Assembly (NCBI GenBank): GCA_945877125.1
Contig: CAMCQT010000022.1
Span: forward strand, 1 to 49,697
Direction: 5' to 3'
DNA from: Candidatus Brevifilum fermentans
GTDB taxonomy: Bacteria; Chloroflexota; Anaerolineae; Anaerolineales; Villigracilaceae
Length of the DNA: 49,697 bases
Below the pieces are notes generated by a model that was not told where the DNA came from, searched no databases, and saw nothing but the letters and a program-made list of their open reading frames with translations. The first letter of the stretch is position 1. Each line of letters opens with the position of its first letter. Positions 44,108 through 49,697 of this stretch are shown here, one piece after another. Position numbers and translations under genes: made by a program.

Positions 44108-44204
44108 TGTTGCGAGGGCGTTCTTGTTCTTTGCCCGAAGCAATCCTCAACATGGCAAGGAGATTGCTTCGTCGGAAAGTGCAAGTGCCCTCCTCGCAAT
44201 GACA
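44108..44204. repeat. Palindromic MITE-like repeat, TGTCATTGCGAGG family (copy 2)
   Basis: TTGCGAGG at 44110, CGAAGCAATC, AGATTGCTTCG and CCTCGCAATGACA (44192-44204) occur in the same order as in 24541-24630. The left end is worn. Confidence 0.88.
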
Positions 44205-44227
44205 TAATAATAAGAAGAAGGTATGAA

Positions 44228-45337
44228 ATGAAAAAACAAACATTAACCATAATTGCTTTACTAACCATCTTTTCACTTGCGCTTGCTGCTTGTGGAAATC
44301 AGCCCATGGCAACCCCGGCCACTGTGGAAGCTGTTTCGCCCAATCAAGTGGTGGCTGAGGGACGCCTCGAACCCATCCAAGGCGCGAACCTGTCCTTTCA
44401 GGTGCGCGGCGTGGTGGAGGAAGTGCTGGTGAGTGCGGGAGACTCTGTCAGCTTGGGAGATGTCCTCGTGCGCCTCACAAATGCGGGCGGGGCAGAAGCG
44501 CAGGTCGTCATCGCCCAAAATGCCTACGATACCCTCCTCCGCAATGAAAGCGGTGACCGCGCCAAACTCTGGCAGACTTACATGGATGCCCAGATTAAGC
44601 GCGGCGATGCCGAAAAAGAATGGGACGATCTGAACGTGGAGAACATCGACGATACTATCGAAGATCGTAAAGCCACTGTTGAAGACCGCCAGCAGGATTT
44701 GAAGGACGCGCAGGAAGATTTTGATAAATACAAAGACCTCGATCAAGATAACTCGAGCCGCAAGACCGCCGAAGATGACCTGGAAAGAGCGCAGGAAGAT
44801 TTGAACCAGGCTGTGCGTAATCTTGAAGAGAACATCCGTGAACGTGATGAAATCCGTGCCGCGTATGATGCCGCTCTTGCCGCCGAAGCCGAAGCCAAAC
44901 ATCAATACGAGATCAGCCTCGACGGTCCGAATGCCGACCAGCTTGCGCTTGCCAAAGCCAATCTTGATGCCGCAAAGGATACGCTTTCCGATTATGTAAT
45001 TACTGCTCCGTTTGACGGGGTTGTGGCGGAGGTCAACGTGAATGTGGGCGATCAAGTCACAGTCGATACGCGCGCCGTCAGCGTTGCCGATTTCAGTCAG
45101 TGGATGATTGAAACGACTGATGTTACCGAGCTTGAAGTGGTGAAGCTAAGCGTAGGTCAAAATGCGACTCTCGTACCTGACGCCCTGCCCGACCTGACAC
45201 TCAACGGCACGATCACAGAGATCAGCCAGGCGTACACCCAGCAAGGCGGAGATATTCTTTACACGGTGCGAATTGCCCTCGTAAGTGTAGACCCGCGCTT
45301 GAAATGGGGCATGACGGTGGAAGCAACGTTCCGGTAA
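44228..45337 (+). CDS. HlyD/MacA-type periplasmic adaptor lipoprotein
   Basis: 369 residues. Signal peptide with lipobox LALAACG (Cys22). A half-lipoyl segment near 33-75 (VVAEGRLEPIQGANLSF, VSAGDSVSLGDVLVRL) is followed by a long coiled coil of about 90-230 (EDRQQDLKDAQEDFDKYKDL), then the second half-lipoyl (VITAPFDGVVAEVNVNVGDQV) and a beta-barrel end. This is the MacA/HlyD layout. No TolC-like protein is in the window; in a monoderm relative the adaptor may only assist the permease. GAAGG lies upstream of the ATG. Confidence 0.9.
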   Translation: MKKQTLTIIALLTIFSLALAACGNQPMATPATVEAVSPNQVVAEGRLEPIQGANLSFQVRGVVEEVLVSAGDSVSLGDVLVRLTNAGGAEAQVVIAQNAYDTLLRNESGDRAKLWQTYMDAQIKRGDAEKEWDDLNVENIDDTIEDRKATVEDRQQDLKDAQEDFDKYKDLDQDNSSRKTAEDDLERAQEDLNQAVRNLEENIRERDEIRAAYDAALAAEAEAKHQYEISLDGPNADQLALAKANLDAAKDTLSDYVITAPFDGVVAEVNVNVGDQVTVDTRAVSVADFSQWMIETTDVTELEVVKLSVGQNATLVPDALPDLTLNGTITEISQAYTQQGGDILYTVRIALVSVDPRLKWGMTVEATFR

Positions 45338-45362
45338 ATTTATTCTTAGAACACCTGAGTGA

Positions 45363-45390
45363 TTGAAATTTTATTTTTTTGTGCAATAAT
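45363..45390 (+). promoter_or_regulatory. Promoter of the tandem riboswitch RNA
   Basis: TTGAAA (45363-45368), 16-bp spacer, AATAAT (45385-45390) with an upstream TG (extended -10). Transcription would start near 45397, just before the first aptamer. Confidence 0.6.
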
Positions 45391-45399
45391 TAAAGTGCT

Positions 45400-45484
45400 C
45401 CGAGAAAGAGCAAAACCGGGGAAACCCGGTGACGCAAAGTCATGGGTCTAAAGCTGAACTGAGCCAGGATCGCCAGACTGCCGA
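45400..45484 (+). promoter_or_regulatory. GEMM-I (c-di-GMP type) riboswitch-like aptamer 1
   Basis: The order of conserved elements is that of the GEMM-I class: AGCAAAACC, a P2 hairpin ACCGGG-GAAA-CCCGGT with a GNRA tetraloop (45415-45430), GACGCAAAGTC (45431-45441), GGGTCTAAAG, then GAGCCAGGATCGCC. First and best-matching of three tandem copies. Whether it binds c-di-GMP or cGAMP cannot be told by eye. Confidence 0.75.
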
Positions 45485-45571
45485 TAAAAGCAAAGCCGCT
45501 AAAAGACGGCGACGCAAAGTCAGAGCGTCTAAAATCATATAATTTTATGATCAAGACCGACCGACTGCCCG
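45485..45571 (+). promoter_or_regulatory. GEMM-I riboswitch-like aptamer 2
   Basis: AGCAAAGCCG, a P2-like GCCG/CGGC hairpin, GACGCAAAGTC (45511-45521), GCGTCTAAAATCAT, and a long AT-rich P3 (ATCATATAATTTTATGAT), then GACCGACCGACTGCCC. The end is less like the consensus than aptamer 1. Confidence 0.65.
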
Positions 45572-45656
45572 AAAGGTAAAATCAGGGAAACCTGATGACA
45601 CAAAGTCATGGATCTAAAATCATCATTTTTTTGTGATCATGATCGCCAGACTGCCG
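45572..45656 (+). promoter_or_regulatory. GEMM-I riboswitch-like aptamer 3
   Basis: A P2 hairpin ATCAGG-GAAA-CCTGAT, GACACAAAGTC (45597-45607, with A in place of the usual G), GGATCTAAAATCATCA and GATCATGATCGCCAG. The changes in the core suggest altered or lost ligand binding. Confidence 0.6.
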
Positions 45657-45672
45657 AAGAGCAAATCTTTTC

Positions 45673-45710
45673 ACCGGGATGACCGAACGTTGAGTCATCC
45701 CGGTCTTATT
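45673..45710 (+). terminator. Terminator after the tandem aptamers
   Basis: ACCGGGATGAC (45673-45683) pairs perfectly with GTCATCCCGGT (45694-45704), followed by CTTATTT. An imperfect AACCGC/GCGGTT hairpin follows (45714-45750). No ORF is visible between the promoter and this terminator, so the whole 45338-45787 interval is regulatory RNA and promoter. Confidence 0.8.
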
Positions 45711-45774
45711 TAAAACCGCCGCCCACTTAACTGAAAGCTGGGTAGCGGTTTATTGTTACAAAGTGCCCGCAGGG

Positions 45775-45780
45775 TATAAT
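45775..45780 (+). promoter_or_regulatory. -10 box of ruvB, leaderless type
   Basis: TATAAT ends 7 nt before the ruvB ATG at 45788, as at tgt and 11017. Confidence 0.65.
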
Positions 45781-45787
45781 CTCAGCT

Positions 45788-46810
45788 ATGAGCAAATCTC
45801 CCCGCCCACTTGATCCCGAAGCCAAACCCGATGACCGCGTAGACAATGCGCTTCGTCCTGAAAAACTAAACGACTTGATCGGGCAGGATCAGGTCAAAGA
45901 GAATTTATCCATCCTGATTGCGGCGGCACGCAAACGCGGCGAAGCCCTGGATCACGTTCTCTTTTATGGGCCTCCTGGTTTGGGAAAAACAACGCTCGCG
46001 CATGTGCTCGCGAATGAGATGGAAGTCAACGTCAAGGTGACGGCTGGGCCGGTCATCGAACGCGCAGGCGATCTTGCCGCCATCCTCACCAATCTGCGGG
46101 CTGGGGATGTGTTATTCATTGACGAAGTCCACCGCCTCGGACGCGCTGTGGAAGAAGTGCTTTATCCCGCCATGGAAGATTTTGCGCTTGACATCGTCAT
46201 CGGCAAGGGACCTTCGGCGCGTTCGATTCGATTGAAATTACCGCGCTTCACCATTGTCGGCGCAACGACGCGCTTGGCTTTGGTCACCGCTCCATTGCGG
46301 GCACGCTTCGGCGCAGTCTATCGTTTGGATTATTATGACCTGCCCGCGATGCAATCCATTGTGACACGCGCCGCGCGCATGTTGAAAGTGGAAGCCGAGA
46401 TGGATGGCGTTATAGAAATGGCACGCCGCGCCCGTGGGACTCCGCGTGTGGCGTTGCGTTTGCTGCGTCGCGTGCGAGATTTTGCCCAAGTCCGCGCGAA
46501 CGGAATCATCACAAAAAATGTTGCCAAAGAAGCGCTGGATTTATTGCAGGTTGACCCCCTCGGTCTGGATGACGTGGATCGCCGCGTGCTGAAAACCATC
46601 ATCGAAAAATATAACGGCGGACCTGTTGGCTTGAATACCATCGCCGCATCCATCAGCGAAGAACAAGACACCATCATGGATGTGGTCGAGCCATATCTTT
46701 TGCAACTCGGTTTCCTCGACCGCACCCCTCAAGGACGCGTCGCCACCAAATCCGCGTATGAGCACATGGGGCATGTCTACACGGAGCAGGGGCAAGCGAG
46801 GTTATTGTAA
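45788..46810 (+). CDS. ruvB: Holliday junction branch migration helicase RuvB
   Basis: 340 residues, normal length. The motor of the RuvABC resolvasome. It has [19 protein letters not shown], Walker [10 protein letters not shown] at 61-69, Walker [12 protein letters not shown], sensor-1 [18 protein letters not shown] with the arginine finger, and the C-terminal winged helix ([29 protein letters not shown]). ruvA and ruvC are not in the window. Its own leaderless-type promoter is downstream of the riboswitch terminator, so read-through control is possible but not required. Confidence 0.96.
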   Translation: MSKSPRPLDPEAKPDDRVDNALRPEKLNDLIGQDQVKENLSILIAAARKRGEALDHVLFYGPPGLGKTTLAHVLANEMEVNVKVTAGPVIERAGDLAAILTNLRAGDVLFIDEVHRLGRAVEEVLYPAMEDFALDIVIGKGPSARSIRLKLPRFTIVGATTRLALVTAPLRARFGAVYRLDYYDLPAMQSIVTRAARMLKVEAEMDGVIEMARRARGTPRVALRLLRRVRDFAQVRANGIITKNVAKEALDLLQVDPLGLDDVDRRVLKTIIEKYNGGPVGLNTIAASISEEQDTIMDVVEPYLLQLGFLDRTPQGRVATKSAYEHMGHVYTEQGQARLL

Positions 46811-46927
46811 ATGTTTGAAGGTTGACAGGTTGGGATGTTTGAACCTGTTAACTCGCTAACTTATAAACGGATAATCCTGTTCAATTTGATCTCAAAGGTT
46901 TGGAATAAATAACCTGCATTTATAACA

Positions 46928-46975
46928 AGACCTCCGAGTTCTTCACGCGAAGCGCTCGGAGGTCTGTCGTTTTAA
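46928..46975. terminator. Bidirectional terminator between ruvB and the MBL gene
   Basis: AGACCTCCGAG (46928-46938) pairs with CTCGGAGGTCT (46955-46965), followed by GTCGTTTT. Flanking bases 46811-46860 and 46976-47000 carry words of the AACCTGCAAAC repeat family. Confidence 0.7.
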
Positions 46976-47005
46976 CTTGCAACCTTCCAACCTGCAAACG
47001 AATTT

Positions 47006-48397
47006 CTACAACTCCACACTCGAATGCATGGCAGGATAATGCACATGCTTTATGCGGTTTTCCTTGAATTTCTCCATCAACGGCAATGCGCCTTTCTCTT
47101 CCCCATGTACCAAAAATATGGACTTGGCGCTTTGCTTGACGCCCGCCGCATACTCGACCAACAGGTCTTGACCTGCATGGGCCGAGAGTCCGCCCACGGT
47201 GGCAATCTCAGCGCGGACTTGATACGTGTCGCCGAATATTTTGATCGTCTTTTCTCTGTCCGCCAGTCTGCGCCCCAAAGTTTCAGGGGACTGCCACGAG
47301 ACGATCATGATCGTGTTGCGCTTGTCTTCAATCGCCCAGCGGATATGATACACAATGCGCCCCACCTCCGCCATGCCCGAAGCGGAGAGAATGATCATCG
47401 GGTCGGTACGCAGATTCAACGCCTTCGATTCTTCGAGGGTTTCGACATATCTCAAATACTTGAAGTCCAACGCGGGGTGACCCGTTTGGATCAACTCATT
47501 CATTTCCGGGTCGTAACATTCGGGATGCGCGCGGAAAATTTTTGAGGCGTTCACCGCCAGCGGACTATCCACATAGATCGGCACATGCGGCAGGTCGCCG
47601 TCTTCAGACATGCGGTGCAGGTTGTAGACCAACTCCTGCGTGCGTCCCACCGCAAAAGAGGGGATGACCACTTTTCCGCTGCGCTTCAACGTCCGCAGAA
47701 TGATGGCGCGCATTTCAAGATAAGCCTGTTCGGGGTCGTTGTGCGGTTTATCCCCATAGGTTGATTCCATCAATAAAATATCCGCTTCCTTGGGCAGAAC
47801 AGGGTCGCGCAAAATCGGCATGCCGCGTCTGCCGATATCCCCTGAAAACCATAAATGAGTTTTTTGCCGTTTCTCTTCCATCCGCAATGAAATCGAAGCA
47901 GAACCAAGAATGTGTCCCGCATCATAAAAAGTCGCCGCTACGCCTTTCACTGCCTCAAAAGGCTCGTCGTAATTGTAACTTTGTAACAACGGCTTGACCC
48001 GTTCCGCATCTGCTTCTGTATAAAGCGGATCAACCTCTGGCTCGCCGCGCTTCGCATTATGAAAACTTGCGCTCTCCGCTTGCCGTTCTTGAATATGCCC
48101 CGAATCCCGCAGCATCAGATCGGTCAAATGCGCCGTCGCAGGTGTGGCATAGATCGGACCATTGAAACCCTGCTTGACCAAATTTGGCAAATTGCCCGAA
48201 TGGTCGATATGTGCGTGCGATAATATGACCGCATCAATTTTAGTTACATCAAAAGGAAATGTCCGATTTTTTATAAAAGATTCTTTGCGCCGCCCTTGAT
48301 ACAACCCGCAATCCAGTAATAACCGCGAACCGTTGACTTCCACCAAATGCATCGAACCTGTCACCGTTTGCGCTGCCCCGTGAAAACTGAGTTTCAT
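47006..48397 (-). CDS. Beta-CASP metallo-beta-lactamase (predicted RNA-processing nuclease)
   Basis: 463 residues. Metallo-beta-lactamase core: LSHAHIDHSGNLP (HAHIDH, 61-66), FYDAGHILGSASI, LWFSGDIGRRGMPIL, and LLMESTYGDKPH. The beta-CASP insert follows (ILRTLKRSGKVVIPSFAVGRTQELVYNL, PIYVDSPLAVNAS, ILSASGMAEVGRIVYH), and the C-terminal GGLSAHAGQDLLVEYA and VHGEEKGALPL. This is the YSH1/CPSF-like group of bacterial RNases. GGAGG lies before the ATG at 48397. Divergent from the lipoprotein gene at 48492. Confidence 0.93.
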   Translation of the reverse strand: MKLSFHGAAQTVTGSMHLVEVNGSRLLLDCGLYQGRRKESFIKNRTFPFDVTKIDAVILSHAHIDHSGNLPNLVKQGFNGPIYATPATAHLTDLMLRDSGHIQERQAESASFHNAKRGEPEVDPLYTEADAERVKPLLQSYNYDEPFEAVKGVAATFYDAGHILGSASISLRMEEKRQKTHLWFSGDIGRRGMPILRDPVLPKEADILLMESTYGDKPHNDPEQAYLEMRAIILRTLKRSGKVVIPSFAVGRTQELVYNLHRMSEDGDLPHVPIYVDSPLAVNASKIFRAHPECYDPEMNELIQTGHPALDFKYLRYVETLEESKALNLRTDPMIILSASGMAEVGRIVYHIRWAIEDKRNTIMIVSWQSPETLGRRLADREKTIKIFGDTYQVRAEIATVGGLSAHAGQDLLVEYAAGVKQSAKSIFLVHGEEKGALPLMEKFKENRIKHVHYPAMHSSVEL

Positions 48398-48491
48398 AGC
48401 TGCCTCCGTGATATTATGATGCTTCCACTTTTGATTTTAATCCATTATCATTCGCTGCTCAATGAAAACACCTCACATTCAAGCAAGGTCT

Positions 48492-49340
48492 ATGAAACGT
48501 ATCATCTTCCTACTTTCCATTCTCTTAATACTCACCGCATGTGGGCGATTGGACTCCATCCCATATACGCCCGCGCAAACTCCCGAAACCTGGCTTCAAA
48601 TTCAGCCATTCGCCGAGTTCAATATTGCTTCGCAGAATATTATTTTTGTTCAGCCAAGTACCTCGATCATTGTTTATTTTCTCGGACTCCTGACCATCGC
48701 GGTTGGATTATTTTTCCTGAAAATCCGTGAGTATCAGCGTTCCCGCTTCTGGTGGGGCATTGCCTTGCTTTTATGGGGTGTCGGCGCACTTCTCGCGGGC
48801 ACAAGCTACGAAGCCTTTAGTTACGACATCAAATGCGCCGGGCGCGAAGCCTGCCTATGGACAAGCTGGTGGGAAATTCTCTATCTCATTGTCACAGTCT
48901 GGAGCGTGGATGCCATGCTGCTGGCTGTCGCCTATTCCAGCACGGCGGGAAAATTACGCAAAGCGCTTTCCGCGTATGCCATTGTCAACGCTATTTTATA
49001 TTTCATCGTTGTCATGGTCGGCGTATTTATTCCCGTCAAAGCCTTGATCTCTTTTGAATTACTTTTGGCTGTTGGCGCGCCGGGCATTCTCGCCTTCTTC
49101 TTCATCAACGGCTGGCGTTATTTCAAATACAAACTAAAACTCGACCTTATCTTATTGGGCACATGGCTGTGGTTGGGCATAACCATCATCGCTTATTTTC
49201 TTTATCTTATTTCTGGCAACACCGCATCCCTGTGGGCAAAAGGACTTTGGTTCTCTGAAAACGATGTTCTGCACATCGGTCTCATCATTTGGATGTTCTA
49301 CATTGTCTTTGCCCTTGCGCCACAAGTAAAAGACTCATGA
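48492..49340 (+). CDS. Multi-pass membrane protein with a lipoprotein signal
   Basis: 282 residues from the ATG at 48492 (AAGG upstream); an ATG at 48462 would add 10 residues ahead of the signal. Lipobox LLILTACG. About seven hydrophobic helices follow, with Trp-rich turns (RFWWGIALLLWGVGALLAG, CLWTSWWEILYLI). Conserved-looking His near the end (VLHIGLIIWMFY). The family is not recognised; it recalls small seven-helix membrane proteins of unknown role. The stop overlaps the queA start by 4 bp. Confidence 0.75.
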   Translation: MKRIIFLLSILLILTACGRLDSIPYTPAQTPETWLQIQPFAEFNIASQNIIFVQPSTSIIVYFLGLLTIAVGLFFLKIREYQRSRFWWGIALLLWGVGALLAGTSYEAFSYDIKCAGREACLWTSWWEILYLIVTVWSVDAMLLAVAYSSTAGKLRKALSAYAIVNAILYFIVVMVGVFIPVKALISFELLLAVGAPGILAFFFINGWRYFKYKLKLDLILLGTWLWLGITIIAYFLYLISGNTASLWAKGLWFSENDVLHIGLIIWMFYIVFALAPQVKDS

Positions 49341-49697
49341 AAACTTCCGACTTCGACTATCACCTCCCCGAATCGTCCATTGGACAAACTCCCGCCGAAC
49401 CGCGCGATTCCTCTCGACTATTAATCCTGCACCGCGATTCAGGGGAGGTGGAGCATCGCATCTTTCGTGACCTGAGCCTGATTCTGCACCCCGGAGATTT
49501 ACTAGTCCTCAACAGAACCCGCGTCATCCCCGCCAGAATTTTTGCCAAAAAAGAAACTGGTGGACACGTCGAACTGCTCCTCCTGCGCCGCCGTGATGAA
49601 TTGACTTGGGAAGCCTTGGTCGGCGGCAAAGGTCTGCGCGTGGGCAAAAAAGTAATTGTGGAAAATGGACCCCAAGCCGAAATCCTTGAAATCCTCG
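49337..49697 (+). CDS. queA: S-adenosylmethionine:tRNA ribosyltransferase-isomerase, N-terminal part
   Basis: 120 residues up to the window edge; the gene continues beyond it. The start is the family signature MKTSDFDYHLPESSIGQTPAEPRD, followed by LLILHRD, LVLNRTRVIPARI and ELLLLRR. QueA adds the epoxycyclopentane ring in queuosine synthesis, after Tgt (29825). The ATGA overlap shows coupling to the upstream membrane protein gene. Confidence 0.93.
   Translation, partial: MKTSDFDYHLPESSIGQTPAEPRDSSRLLILHRDSGEVEHRIFRDLSLILHPGDLLVLNRTRVIPARIFAKKETGGHVELLLLRRRDELTWEALVGGKGLRVGKKVIVENGPQAEILEIL

Overview
The window looks like a chromosome segment from a Chloroflexota bacterium, most likely class Anaerolineae. 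This is inferred from gene content and style: a bacterial isopentenyl phosphate kinase, Rex, a formate-THF ligase of the C1-synthase subtype, Thr-Pro-rich lipoproteins, many GAF kinases, giant multihaem cytochromes, and an unusual load of short palindromic repeats. It is not proven by any marker gene. Genes are densely packed on both strands, often with ATGA overlaps. Several genes sit exactly 7 nt downstream of a TATAAT box, so they are probably read from leaderless mRNAs.

Layout. 1-4.1 kb (mostly minus): a possible transposase tail, rex, a membrane protein and an SH3 lipoprotein, tRNA-Arg(CCG), and a Cas4/AddB-like Fe-S nuclease. 4.2-12.4 kb: a NYN-domain protein, an ABC-F ATPase behind a leader peptide and terminator-like hairpin, an ACT-domain regulator, formate-THF ligase, isopentenyl phosphate kinase, a Thr-Pro-rich membrane protein and a hotdog thioesterase. 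12.5-22.8 kb: the most unusual block. Two paralogous pairs of SPFH-like membrane proteins are arranged divergently. One pair is followed by psuG. The other is enclosed between a KAP-type P-loop NTPase and a TPR-S24 (LexA-like) autoprotease with no DNA-binding domain, followed by a PHP hydrolase. The two promoters share a -35 region.

22.9-29.8 kb: an electron-transfer operon with a 2x[4Fe-4S] ferredoxin, an FAD/NAD(P) oxidoreductase, a cytochrome-b-like membrane protein, an 18-CxxCH cytochrome and a 41-CxxCH cytochrome. The last contains seven exact-length 198-bp tandem repeats. 29.8-33.8 kb: tgt, uppP, an M20 peptidase and a small lipoprotein. 34.0-45.3 kb: an export and signalling locus with a membrane protein and its wHTH regulator, an ABC ATPase, an ABC ATPase fused to a cyclic-nucleotide-binding domain, two GAF histidine kinases with a response regulator between them, a MacB/FtsX-type permease and a HlyD-type lipoprotein. 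45.4-45.7 kb: three tandem GEMM-I (c-di-GMP type) riboswitch-like aptamers ending in an intrinsic terminator. 45.8-49.7 kb: ruvB, a beta-CASP metallo-beta-lactamase, a membrane lipoprotein and the start of queA, which runs off the window.

How it fits together. The 22.9-29.8 kb operon reads as a route from cytosolic reductant through a membrane haem protein to long extracytoplasmic haem chains. The 34-45 kb locus reads as a MacAB-like exporter with built-in cyclic-nucleotide and two-component inputs. The 13.4-22.8 kb block may be a membrane-stress or defence system: membrane SPFH scaffolds, a NTPase and a self-cleaving switch. That role is inference. At least nine families of short inverted repeats lie between genes. 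Two of them sit in frame inside genes, and others supply stop codons or ribosome-binding sites.
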